From an uncultured Psychrobacter sp. (GTDB lineage Bacteria; Pseudomonadota; Gammaproteobacteria; Pseudomonadales; Moraxellaceae), in contig NZ_CANMAH010000010.1 in assembly GCF_947495825.1 (NCBI RefSeq), positions 89,857 through 153,856 on the forward strand: DNA of 64,000 bases, in the 5' to 3' direction. The notes below the pieces were generated by a model. It was given only the letters and a program-made list of their open reading frames with translations, searched no databases and had not been told where the DNA came from. Positions 43,161 through 52,005 of this stretch are shown one piece after another. Both the position numbers and the translations under genes were made by a program. The first letter of the stretch is position 1. Every line of letters starts with the position of its first letter.

Positions 43161-43427
43161 AGTAAAATGAGCATTGGTGGTAGTACTCGCTTTACTCTCA
43201 CTGTGTTTTTTGTCAAAATCACCACGTAATAACAAGTACTTATATTGCTATTGCGTGGCTGTCACGTTAGGATATCTCAAGTTTTAGGTCTGCTATTTCT
43301 CATCTTATCTGATTATTATGTACTTTTTGATAGGTTGTTAGGCACAGTCAACCGAGCAAAAAGCCATTAGCAGACCGCTATTCTTATTTTATACCACTAC
43401 TTTTATAGTATTGTCCTAGGGAATTTT

Positions 43428-44144
43428 ATGCGTATTGATAACCGTGAGCTTGATCAACTTCGCTCGATTAGCTTTGAGCGCCACTATACCAAACATGCTG
43501 AAGGGTCAGTGTTGGTCAGCTTTGGCGATACCAAAGTGTTGTGTACAGCAAGCGTCGAATCTGGGGTTCCACGCTGGTTAAAAGGCAAAGGCAAAGGTTG
43601 GGTTACCGCCGAATATGGTATGTTACCGCGCGCAACCAATACTCGTAATCAGCGTGAAGCAGCCCGCGGTAAGCAGTCTGGTCGTACTCAAGAGATTCAG
43701 CGTCTCATCGGTCGTAGCCTACGTGCCATGATTGATCTTAGTAAGCTTGGTGAAAACACCATCTATCTTGATTGTGATGTATTGCAGGCAGATGGTGGCA
43801 CACGTACCGCTAGTGTGACTGGTGCTGCTATTGCTTTGATTGATGCGCTTGAGAGCATTCAAAAAACCAAAAAACTAAAAGCAGATCCATTGATTGGTCT
43901 GGTCGCTGCAATCTCTGTCGGTATGAAAGATGGTAAAGCCTATCTAGACTTAAATTACGAAGAAGATGCCAGCTGCGATACGGATTTAAACGTCGTCATG
44001 ACGCAAAAGGGTGAGTTTATTGAGCTGCAAGGCACCGCTGAAGAAAAGCCGTTTACCCGCGCCCAAGCTGACGACATGTTAATCCTTGCTGAAAAAGGAA
44101 TCGCTGAGCTTATCAAAATGCAACAAACCGCCCTTGGTTGGTAG
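43428..44144 (+). CDS. rph: Ribonuclease PH
   Basis: A 238-residue phosphorolytic 3'-5' exoribonuclease that trims tRNA precursors. [12 protein letters not shown], the [23 protein letters not shown] block, RSLRAMIDL and the [19 protein letters not shown] phosphate-site region are conserved, and the length equals E. coli RNase PH. AGGGA precedes the ATG at 43428. The 267-base spacer upstream has a weak AGAGTAAA...TTTACTCT hairpin followed by T residues that might end the fadD copy-2 message. Confidence 0.97.
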   Translation: MRIDNRELDQLRSISFERHYTKHAEGSVLVSFGDTKVLCTASVESGVPRWLKGKGKGWVTAEYGMLPRATNTRNQREAARGKQSGRTQEIQRLIGRSLRAMIDLSKLGENTIYLDCDVLQADGGTRTASVTGAAIALIDALESIQKTKKLKADPLIGLVAAISVGMKDGKAYLDLNYEEDASCDTDLNVVMTQKGEFIELQGTAEEKPFTRAQADDMLILAEKGIAELIKMQQTALGW

Positions 44145-44253
44145 ACTCGTCGCAAAGATTATTTGATACAAGCTATAAACAGCTGTTCAACTGCATAAAT
44201 AAACAACTGATTTATTTATTCATTAATAGGTAGCAATCGATAGGTAATGATGC

Positions 44254-44745
44254 ATGTTAAAGCTAACCGATGATGGCGCCAAGATTACCCTACAAGATCA
44301 GCCACCTGCAGGGGACAATGGACTGTTTTGGTTTGGGTCAGCGCTGCTAGTTGGTGCTGTCGCAGTGGCTCTGGCGATGAGCCTATTACCGGAGCGCTTA
44401 GCGATTGGCGCGCTCGCTTTGTTGATTGTAGGCAGTTTTATCTTTAATCGACAACGCCAACAGCGTAAAAAATCTATGAGCGGCAATATCAGTAGCGGTG
44501 TCCTATGGGTACGTGCAGGCGAGCTGGTACACGACAATAACGGTCGACGCGACCATATTACTCTAAGCGAGGGTGATAAAGTTACCTTGTTCGGTGAACA
44601 GATTCAAATTGTTGATACAGACAACGTGCGCAAGTACCATATCAGTGGTTTTGATACTGCCCAAGAAGCACAGGCCACCAAAGCGATATTAGAAGGTCAA
44701 GCTCTCAATAAGCGTCATGTTAATATCAAAATGAATGGTGATTAA
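44254..44745 (+). CDS. Unknown membrane protein with a cytoplasmic beta-rich domain
   Basis: A 163-residue protein with two membrane helices (about 24-45 and 48-65), a basic loop (RQRQQRKKS) and a C-terminal domain of about 85 residues with alternating beta-strand character. No family was recognised. It may be transcribed with rph (109 bases apart) and ends at a very strong terminator. Confidence 0.7.
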   Translation: MLKLTDDGAKITLQDQPPAGDNGLFWFGSALLVGAVAVALAMSLLPERLAIGALALLIVGSFIFNRQRQQRKKSMSGNISSGVLWVRAGELVHDNNGRRDHITLSEGDKVTLFGEQIQIVDTDNVRKYHISGFDTAQEAQATKAILEGQALNKRHVNIKMNGD

Positions 44746-44781
44746 GCCTTGTATCAATCGATTTTTAGTCAGCGACTTCTG

Positions 44782-44815
44782 AAAAAAAGCCATCTATTTG
44801 TAGATGGCTTTTTTT
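44782..44815 (+). terminator. Very strong terminator
   Basis: A perfect 15-bp stem (44782-44796 with 44801-44815) has loop TTTG, and its right arm ends in seven T residues. Confidence 0.95.
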
Positions 44816-44986
44816 GTACTTTTTTATCGGTCGTTTTTAGCTGACTTTTCGTCTTGCTTTTTACACCTTTTGTCATCCAAGAACGATGAATAAAGCTTGC
44901 GGCATCTTATCTAAATGGTTTATAACTAGGAACTAAGGCGTATTGAACATTCACAAACATTGTTGCTGTCTTGAAAGGAGCTGGTT

Positions 44987-45859
44987 ATGCCGCCATCGTC
45001 GGTTATTACCTTAGAAAAAACGAATTTATATAAAGCGCCATTTCATAAGGCGCTATCTATCCAATCCAATTCTACAAAGCCTGTTTTTATAAAAAAGGCA
45101 TTAATTACAATATTGTTGATGGTGTTTTTAGGTAGTGCAAGTTACGTTCATGCCGATAGTATGAGCGATCTTATCGCCCAAAAAACAGTCCAGTCTGAGC
45201 TTGCAGTACCGCGTGCCAAAATTAGTACAAGCTCGACTATTCAGCGTACACGTCCTAACTACTCAACCATTAATAATACAAGTTATACAAACATTCAGCC
45301 TACTTCGAATACATATGATTATCATCAGCAGACTCAGAACACGTCTGGAGCAAATGTATCCTATCGTTATCCTGAAATACAACGGCAAGCACCTGCTGTC
45401 TTACCTGCGTTTTTATCAGGCAATTACGATAACGTCGATAGTAAGTATCTGCCACTGCTTAGCAATGCTGAAAATCACAGCAGTACGGCTGCACGCGAGG
45501 TGATTAGTACGGCACGTAAGATGGCACTCAACGAGCGTGCTATCATTCAAGGCGGCTGCTGGGACTATCTAAATGAGGTGTTTAAGCGGGCAGGGGTCAC
45601 GCGTGATACAGTACATAAAGGTGCCTATCGACAAGGCCCATATGCCAATAGTAATGATATTGAGATTGGTGACTGGCTTTATTACATCAATCATGGCTAC
45701 AATGGTGTCGAGCATAGCGGATTGTTTGTTGGCTGGGTCGATGAAGCGGCCAAGCAAGCGCTGATACTCAGTTATGCTGGAGAAAATCGCCGAGAGCCTG
45801 CGCGCTATCGAGTTTATGATTTGAGTAATGTGTACCAAATCATGCGTCCAACTATCTAA
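44987..45859 (+). CDS. Secreted NlpC/P60-like protein (putative)
   Basis: A 290-residue exported protein. Unusually, a 33-residue polar N-terminus precedes the hydrophobic signal (about 37-52, cleavage near HADS). Residues 60-165 are low-complexity, rich in Ser, Thr, Asn, Gln and Tyr. The C-terminal 110 residues resemble a cysteine-peptidase fold of the NlpC/P60-CHAP type: C191 in GGCWDYLNEVF, then H243 in HSGLFVGW at the expected spacing. If active it would act on cell-wall peptides. AAAGGAG precedes the ATG. The assignment is from motif spacing only. Confidence 0.65.
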   Translation: MPPSSVITLEKTNLYKAPFHKALSIQSNSTKPVFIKKALITILLMVFLGSASYVHADSMSDLIAQKTVQSELAVPRAKISTSSTIQRTRPNYSTINNTSYTNIQPTSNTYDYHQQTQNTSGANVSYRYPEIQRQAPAVLPAFLSGNYDNVDSKYLPLLSNAENHSSTAAREVISTARKMALNERAIIQGGCWDYLNEVFKRAGVTRDTVHKGAYRQGPYANSNDIEIGDWLYYINHGYNGVEHSGLFVGWVDEAAKQALILSYAGENRREPARYRVYDLSNVYQIMRPTI

Positions 45860-45887
45860 GTAAGACATTCAATTTCTTTCAAACAAT

Positions 45888-45926
45888 AAAAAACGCCCGT
45901 GACTAACAAAAGTTACGGACGTTTTT
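45888..45926. terminator. Terminator between convergent genes
   Basis: AAAAAACGCCCGTGAC (45888-45903) and GTTACGGACGTTTTTT form a stem with one mismatch and one G-U pair, with A and T runs outside. It sits between the NlpC-like gene and convergent hemJ and may serve both. Confidence 0.85.
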
Positions 45927-45975
45927 TATTTTTAATAAAAGTTAGCGACAGTTTACCTCAGTTTTCTAAATAAGT

Positions 45976-46410
45976 TTAGAACGGTTTAACGACCACTAAT
46001 ATGACGATAATGACTAAGGCAAAGACTGGTATCTCATTGAACCAGCGCCAGAATTTATGGGTTTTATAATGCGGATTATCAATCAGTTTTTTTCGATAAA
46101 AACCACATGCACCGTGATAGGCTGACAGCAAAATGACTAGAAAAATCTTTACATGTAGCCAGCCTTGGGTTTTATATACTTCCCAGCCAAGACCTACCAT
46201 CCATAGACCCAAAATCCATGTTGCTATCATCGACGGAGTCATGATACCGCGATATAGTTTGCGCTCCATTACCGTAAAACGCTCTTGACTGATCAAATCA
46301 TCACTCATCGCATGATAGACAAAGAGCCTTGGTAGATAAAAAATCGCCGCAAACCAGCAGACCATTGCGATAATATGTGCCGCTTTAATCCAATTAAAAT
46401 AATCTGGCAT
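45976..46410 (-). CDS. hemJ: Protoporphyrinogen IX oxidase HemJ
   Basis: A 144-residue inner-membrane protein with four helices. The WFAAIFYLPRLFVYHA and RGIMTPSMIATW motifs and GWLHVKIFLVILLSAYHG are signatures of HemJ, which oxidises protoporphyrinogen in haem synthesis. The conserved histidine in LFVYH and the lysine in HVKI match. ATG at 46410 gives the usual short N-terminus; the longer frame begins with a TTG. bioB ends 107 bases upstream, so the two could share a message. Confidence 0.93.
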   Translation of the reverse strand: MPDYFNWIKAAHIIAMVCWFAAIFYLPRLFVYHAMSDDLISQERFTVMERKLYRGIMTPSMIATWILGLWMVGLGWEVYKTQGWLHVKIFLVILLSAYHGACGFYRKKLIDNPHYKTHKFWRWFNEIPVFALVIIVILVVVKPF

Positions 46411-46517
46411 AGTTTTTCTCTTGTTATCTCTCAATACTTATATGCGTTATATATAAACGCGGGCAAGCTTAACGCAGATTAATGGATAATGGTAGCAGCA
46501 CATCGTTAAGATATCAG

Positions 46518-47672
46518 CTATTCTGTCATCACTACTTGTGATTGATGTCCACTCATCGCATCCATAACAGGCACTTGCTTGGGTGCTCTTGGCGCTGCAA
46601 ATTGTGCAGTTAAGCCCAGCTCACGCATAAGCCTATTATCATTAGATTGACTGGCGTTGCCTGTCGTTAACAGCTTGTCACCATAAAAGAAAGAGTTGGC
46701 ACCTGCCATAAAGGCCAAAGCCTGCTCAGCGTCGGATAAGCTTTCGCGTCCAGCAGATAGGCGTACATAGCTGCTCGGACAGCAGATGCGCGTTACCGCA
46801 ATCGTGCGAATCCATTCCAGCACCGATAGCTCACCCTCTGCTAGCACTTTATCACCGATGGGGGTACCGGCAATGGGGACGAGCAGATTAACCGGAATAG
46901 ACTCGGGTGCTTTGGGCATTTTAAGTAACTCATGTACCCAGTCGATGCGGTCGTCGCGGCTTTCACCCATACCTACAATATTACCACTACAGACGTTAAT
47001 ACCCGAGTCGCGTACGTGCGCTAGTGTATCGAGACGCTCATCATAGCTACGCGTACTGACTACCTGCTCATAATAGTGACGCGAGGTATCTAGATTGTGA
47101 TTATAGTAATCAAGCCCTGCATCGGCCAACTGCGCGGCTTGCTCAGGATTTAGCATGCCTAGGGTCATGCAAGTCTCAAGCCCTAAGCTTTTGACTTCTT
47201 TAACCAGCTCGACCACATAGGGCATGTCTTTGGTGCTTGGATGCTTCCATGCAGCGCCCATACAAAATCGCGATGAGCCGCTAGCTTTAGCGCGCTTGGC
47301 TGCTGCGATCACTTTATCGACTTCTAAGCGCTTTTCTGCCTGCAACTTGGTCTTGTCACGATGATGACCTGACTGTGAGCAATAACCACAATCCTCAGGA
47401 CAGTTGCCTGTCTTAATCGATAGCAAGGTGCTTATTTGTACTTCATTGGCATCGAAGTTTTGGCGATGAATCGTTTGCGCTTGTAATAATAAGTCCATCA
47501 ACGGCAAATCAAACAGCTGCGCAATTTGTTCACGACTGTGTTTAGTTGCTGAAGGTTTAATTTCTGTGGTTGAGCTGTCTGTAGAAAACAAGCTAGATGT
47601 AGAGTGCGAGTCGATAACAGTATTATCATTGGCTTGAGGGTTAGGTTCTTGGATTGAAAGTAGTCCTGCCAT
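46518..47672 (-). CDS. bioB: Biotin synthase
   Basis: A radical SAM enzyme inserting sulfur into dethiobiotin. The [4Fe-4S] motif is C91, C95 and C98 ([16 protein letters not shown]). [11 protein letters not shown] and the [11 protein letters not shown] region match the family. The 384-residue protein has about 40 extra N-terminal residues, Ser/Thr/Asn-rich, relative to E. coli. AAAGGA precedes the ATG. No other bio gene is adjacent. Confidence 0.96.
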   Translation of the reverse strand: MAGLLSIQEPNPQANDNTVIDSHSTSSLFSTDSSTTEIKPSATKHSREQIAQLFDLPLMDLLLQAQTIHRQNFDANEVQISTLLSIKTGNCPEDCGYCSQSGHHRDKTKLQAEKRLEVDKVIAAAKRAKASGSSRFCMGAAWKHPSTKDMPYVVELVKEVKSLGLETCMTLGMLNPEQAAQLADAGLDYYNHNLDTSRHYYEQVVSTRSYDERLDTLAHVRDSGINVCSGNIVGMGESRDDRIDWVHELLKMPKAPESIPVNLLVPIAGTPIGDKVLAEGELSVLEWIRTIAVTRICCPSSYVRLSAGRESLSDAEQALAFMAGANSFFYGDKLLTTGNASQSNDNRLMRELGLTAQFAAPRAPKQVPVMDAMSGHQSQVVMTE

Positions 47673-47882
47673 GGGTTAAATCCTTTTAATATAAGCTGAG
47701 ACAAAATCAGATAAGTTAAGATAATTATTGAATAATAAGGCAACAAAAAGGTCGCGGTAACCGTAGTATACCGCAACCTTTTCATAAAATCAGAACGCTA
47801 TTGATGATGCTAGTAGACGGTATTTATTATATTCATAACTTAGCTTTTTAATCGCATAGCATCTTTTTGAAATTACAGCGTC

Positions 47883-48389
47883 TTACTTACCGACTTTATG
47901 CTTTGCCACACCAATCCAATGGTTAGCAAATTGCTGCGCTTTATAGGCGTAAGGTTTTGCTTTTTGGATGTAGGGTTTATAGTCTTCTGGAATAGTAGGG
48001 ACGATGTGTTTAGCAAGCTTATTGAACCACATCATTAAGCTATAATCGCCCTCTATACTTAAGTTACCTTCTTGAACGGCTGTCATAAAGGCAGGCAAAT
48101 CTCCTTTAGACAATAGCTTCACCCCTGTCATTGAATCTTTGAAATTAATCGTCAAATCTGGCTCATCGGCGTGCCCACTACGTTGACTAAACGTCCCATT
48201 ATCAAAGTTAAAATGACGTGCAACGTTTGCTTCTACACTTGCGATCTCGATGGTAACTTTACGATCAGCCAGTAGCTTTTTGACATCTTCGTTGTCACTG
48301 TCGGCAAGCATAGACAAACGATAGCTAACCACAGCTAACATTACGTCTAAAGGGTCAGATTTGATATCTAATACGGGAATAGTAAACAT
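47883..48389 (-). CDS. SCP2 sterol-binding-like protein
   Basis: A 168-residue soluble protein with an SCP2-type pattern: a central LTINFKDSMTGVKLLSKGD and a VQEGNLSIEGDYSLMMWFNKLA stretch resemble the lipid-binding fold found in UbiJ and other small bacterial proteins. AGGAG precedes the ATG at 48389. No lipid or ubiquinone genes are adjacent. The call is by pattern, at domain level only. Confidence 0.7.
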   Translation of the reverse strand: MFTIPVLDIKSDPLDVMLAVVSYRLSMLADSDNEDVKKLLADRKVTIEIASVEANVARHFNFDNGTFSQRSGHADEPDLTINFKDSMTGVKLLSKGDLPAFMTAVQEGNLSIEGDYSLMMWFNKLAKHIVPTIPEDYKPYIQKAKPYAYKAQQFANHWIGVAKHKVGK

Positions 48390-48710
48390 AGTCAGGCTCC
48401 TAAAATAAGTATAATAATAAGTGAGAAAAATGTAGGTATCGAATAAAGGCTACTTTATATTGGTTTGCACTACAATTATATAGGTAGAGTATAAACTATC
48501 TTCTACCTTTAATACTTTAGTAGTTGCGTAGAAGGTATTAGATATCGTGTAACAATACCTTGAATCAAGTATAGTGCTATTGCTTAACGGGTTTATGCAT
48601 ACGTTATTTAGATGATAAGTAGCTTAGTATTATAAAATAATAGCGCTAAAAAATGCGCCGATACTAGGCGCAATGATTAACAAGTAAGTCATATACAATA
48701 AAAGGGGCTA
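48390..48710. other. Spacer with a minus-strand terminator
   Basis: 321 AT-rich bases. Only the hairpin at 48648-48672 is supported; the promoter of the SCP2-like gene should lie between it and 48389. Confidence 0.5.
48648..48672 (-). terminator. Terminator of the small membrane protein gene
   Basis: On the minus strand TGCGCC (48672-48667), a seven-base loop and GGCGCA are followed by six T residues, 40 bases after the stop of the gene at 48711. Confidence 0.85.
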
Positions 48711-49100
48711 CTAAAAGCGTGGCTGATAATGATCATCATAAATAGGTGTATGTTCAACGTAGCGTGCAGCAGCTCGTTCACGCTCTTGCTGCACTGTACG
48801 GCTTACGTCATCGTAACGCAGCGCACGATATAACACCCAACCTGCTAACGGCAGCCAACTGATACCAAATGCTACCACATAACTATGCCAATCAGATAAG
48901 CCAAAACCACTCATCAACGCGCTATGTAACACTTCAACGCTTAGCCAATATATCATACCACCGAGCATATACCATAGTAGCCAACGCTGCGAAGTGAAGG
49001 CAATAGCTATGATAAAGCTTGCCAATAGACCATAGCCAAGTAGCGCACTGCCGCCTAACGTATCTACCCCCGCAACAGAAAATATAGTCAAAAACATCAT
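48711..49100 (-). CDS. Small membrane protein of unknown function
   Basis: A 129-residue protein with three or four hydrophobic helices, then a charged, Arg/Glu-rich tail ending EHTPIYDDHYQPRF. The start at 49100 is favoured by an upstream GAG; 49097 is equally possible. It lies between the popT terminator and the SCP2-like gene on the same strand. No family was recognised. Confidence 0.65.
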   Translation of the reverse strand: MMFLTIFSVAGVDTLGGSALLGYGLLASFIIAIAFTSQRWLLWYMLGGMIYWLSVEVLHSALMSGFGLSDWHSYVVAFGISWLPLAGWVLYRALRYDDVSRTVQQERERAAARYVEHTPIYDDHYQPRF

Positions 49101-49273
49101 TCATCTCGCTATTCATAAGGTGAATTTCAATAAGACTATTATGCTGGTTTGCCATAAAAAGCTGAATAGGGTAGAAGCGACTTTACGACAACAGTTGTCG
49201 TCTGTTTTATAGTGGCTGTTTTATAAAAAAAGAGAGTTTAACTTTATAGAAAAAGAAGGTTTATTATAAAAGA

Positions 49274-49298
49274 TAAGCGCCTTATTATTAGGCGCTTA
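49274..49298 (-). terminator. Terminator of the serB-popT unit
   Basis: TAAGCGCCT (49274-49282) and AGGCGCTTA (49290-49298) form a nine-base stem with a seven-base loop. On the minus strand it is followed by TCTTTTAT, after the popT stop. Confidence 0.8.
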
Positions 49299-49347
49299 CA
49301 GTAAATCGTTGTATGAAAAGTAAAGCAATATCAGACAGTTAGAGTTG

Positions 49348-50397
49348 TTACTTGATAGGTTGTACGCGTTTGGTACGATTGCCCCACCATGATAGGGCTG
49401 ATACTAAGATTGCCCCGAGTAACATCAGCCCCAATGTCGTCAGCCATTGTGCTCCAGCTGGGTAATGCCATGGAGCTACATTATTGACAGCCTCACTATT
49501 TAAAGTGCCTAAAGCATCTACTTTCCATGGCCATACTTTGACCAGTGAGCCAGCAATAAAGCCAGTAAGCAGTGCTAATGTTCCTTGATAAAATCGCGCT
49601 AACAACCATTTGAGCACCCGCGTAAAAATGAGTAGCCCAGTTGCCATTCCTGCCATTAAAGTAATAATAATAGTTAGATTAAGAGTATGAACGGCTTCTA
49701 ATACCGTATCGTAAGCGCCCATTAGCAATAAAATAAATGAACCTGAAATACCAGGAAGTATCATTGCACAAATCGCAACTGCACCTGCAAAGAATAAATA
49801 CGGTAAGCTTGGCGTCGTAGCGAGCAAGGGTAAGTTACTGATCACGACCGCTGTCACAATACCAATGACAAACAACCCCGCCCGCGCAGCATTCCACCGC
49901 TTTATTTCACTCAATAAAATAACGACAGTCGCGACCACCAAACCAAAGAAAAACGACCAGATAAGTAGGGGCTGATTGTCGAGTAAGTGCTTGATTAGAC
50001 CTGCTAAGGTGGCAAAGCTTGTGGCAATACCTAATAGTAAAAATAGCAAAAATGTCGCATCGACTTGTCGCCAGACAGCAAGTAAACCTTTGATACCACC
50101 ATGCTGACGAAATACTTGCCAAAGGCTTGGCCCAATACTACCTAGCGCATTAATTAAGCGCTCATAGATACCTGCAATCAGAGCGATAGTGCCGCCCGAC
50201 ACGCCAGGTACGATATCAGCTGCGCCCATCGCCATGCCTTTAATATAGACCGCCGCCAACTGCTTAGGGTTGTCTGCATTGGCTACAGTAGCTGATGGGG
50301 CCGATGATAGGTCTGCTGGTAAGTCTGATAGAGGAGCTGCATCAGTCTTCGCGCTTGATGACGGCGTGTCTGGCCGCGGGGATTGTGATGCCGTCAT
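49348..50397 (-). CDS. popT: DUF368 undecaprenyl phosphate carrier (PopT-type)
   Basis: A 349-residue polytopic protein with the two family signature hairpins: GAADIVPGVSGGTIAL near 58-73 and MILPGISGSFILLLMGAYD in the second half. DUF368 proteins have recently been shown to recycle undecaprenyl phosphate across the inner membrane for cell-wall synthesis. AAAGGA lies six bases before ATG 50397; the ATG two codons earlier is too close to it. The first 55 residues are a disordered Ser/Pro/Ala-rich tail. It is probably cotranscribed with serB, 40 bases upstream. Confidence 0.88.
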   Translation of the reverse strand: MTASQSPRPDTPSSSAKTDAAPLSDLPADLSSAPSATVANADNPKQLAAVYIKGMAMGAADIVPGVSGGTIALIAGIYERLINALGSIGPSLWQVFRQHGGIKGLLAVWRQVDATFLLFLLLGIATSFATLAGLIKHLLDNQPLLIWSFFFGLVVATVVILLSEIKRWNAARAGLFVIGIVTAVVISNLPLLATTPSLPYLFFAGAVAICAMILPGISGSFILLLMGAYDTVLEAVHTLNLTIIITLMAGMATGLLIFTRVLKWLLARFYQGTLALLTGFIAGSLVKVWPWKVDALGTLNSEAVNNVAPWHYPAGAQWLTTLGLMLLGAILVSALSWWGNRTKRVQPIK

Positions 50398-50437
50398 GGA
50401 CATTCCTTTCTAAAAAATAAAAATAAGTGTTAACTGG

Positions 50438-51658
50438 CTACTGGGTTGAGATGAGTGCAGGATACCCAAGTGCATAGAGTACGCCTTCAAGACCTGTGAC
50501 GTTTACCGCTGCATCGGCACGAGCTTGGACGATAGATTTGGCATGATATGCAACGCCCAAATCGGCATTGGCCATCATCGGTAAGTCATTTGCGCCATCA
50601 CCAACGCAGACTACTTGTGACATATCAAGACCCATACGCTCAGCGATATGAGCGACGATAGACGCTTTTTTGGCGCCGTTGACGATAGGCATCTGCACAT
50701 GACCGGTCACCTCGCCATCTTCGATATCTAAGTTATTGGCATGGACTTCATCAATGCCCAACTGCTCAGCGATATAACGGGCAAAATAAGTAAACCCACC
50801 AGAGACCAGCACCGTATGGTAACCCAGCGCTTTAAAGGCACTGATAGTCGTACGAGCGCCTGTCGATAAGGTAAGACGCGCGCAAATATCATCCAGTACT
50901 GTAGTGGATATGCCTTCTAATAGTGACACGCGCTGCACAAACGACTCATCAAAATCAATTTCGCCGCGCATGGCTGCCTCGGTAATGGTTTCTACTTGCT
51001 CGCCAATACCAGCAGTCTTTGCCAGCTCAACGATGACTTCTTGTTCGATCAAGGTTGAATCCATATCGAAACAAACAAGCTTATGCGTGCGCAGCATATG
51101 ACCAATAGATAAGATATGACAATCGACTACATTCATGCTATCAATGCCCAGACTTTGGGCGCCGCTGTAATCTTTTGCCAAGTAATTCTCTGCCAAGTCG
51201 TGACGCAGACGAGTTGTCAGCTGATCATCAATGATGTGAGCTGCTGCTGTCTTTTTGCCAGGATGCATGAGCGTATCAGTGACAGGAACCAATAAATAAC
51301 GAAATACCTGAGCGGGGACAAACGGCTGTTCGTTGTCATCGTCAGTGCCAGAAACAGAAGCGGTGTCAGTAGCAGCTTTAGGAATGGTAATATCTACAAA
51401 GCTTGCTTCCGTATCTTCTGCCACTGTTACCAAATGCCAGCTTGGCTGCTCATCGACCCAAGATTGTACATATTGATGAATATCAAGCGCGTGCATATGC
51501 GCTGGCAATACGACAATTAGTGCAAATACAGGTAGAGATTGGAGCGTATCGAAGTCTAGCAGATTGGTATCGTCAGGCAACAATGACGCTACAGAATCTA
51601 CAGCTTGTTGCCATGCTTTGCTGTCTTTTGGTAACGAGTAAGGCGTATTTTTTGGCAT
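50438..51658 (-). CDS. serB: Phosphoserine phosphatase
   Basis: The last step of serine synthesis. The HAD motif I is CFDMDSTLIEQE with D198 and D200, motif II is VLVSGGF, and motif IV is VCVGDGANDLPMM. The long N-terminus (about 190 residues) holds a divergent ACT-like regulatory region with an Asp/Ser-rich insert, making the 406-residue protein longer than E. coli SerB (322). Divergent from the Smp-like gene, as in enterics. Confidence 0.95.
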   Translation of the reverse strand: MPKNTPYSLPKDSKAWQQAVDSVASLLPDDTNLLDFDTLQSLPVFALIVVLPAHMHALDIHQYVQSWVDEQPSWHLVTVAEDTEASFVDITIPKAATDTASVSGTDDDNEQPFVPAQVFRYLLVPVTDTLMHPGKKTAAAHIIDDQLTTRLRHDLAENYLAKDYSGAQSLGIDSMNVVDCHILSIGHMLRTHKLVCFDMDSTLIEQEVIVELAKTAGIGEQVETITEAAMRGEIDFDESFVQRVSLLEGISTTVLDDICARLTLSTGARTTISAFKALGYHTVLVSGGFTYFARYIAEQLGIDEVHANNLDIEDGEVTGHVQMPIVNGAKKASIVAHIAERMGLDMSQVVCVGDGANDLPMMANADLGVAYHAKSIVQARADAAVNVTGLEGVLYALGYPALISTQ

Positions 51659-52005
51659 GTCTCAATTGTCCCTTGTGTGCGCAGTTAAGATTAGGAATAA
51701 TAACAGTTTTACCGTGTATCGCCTATACATGACGCACAAAGTATAACAGTTGAATAATAATGCCATCACCTCTAGTATATTGACCGAACTTTGCAGATAA
51801 TTAAATGTATACTGACGGATAAACCTATGATGAACCGTATAGTGATATTATAGACAATACCAGTTAGACGACTGCTTGTATGATAGTCGGTAGTGCAGTT
51901 AAATGAGACTCATTTGAGTTAAAATGATTAGTAGCATACTTTTCCAAAAAATGAGCAGCAGCCTCGTTTTTTTAATTTCCCCCATTCAAAAAAGTTTAAC
52001 ATATC
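51659..52005. other. Divergent spacer between serB and the Smp-like gene
   Basis: 347 bases without a supported gene. TTGACC at 51780 is a possible -35 but has no convincing -10 at the right distance. No strong ribosome site was seen before the ATG at 52006. Confidence 0.45.
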
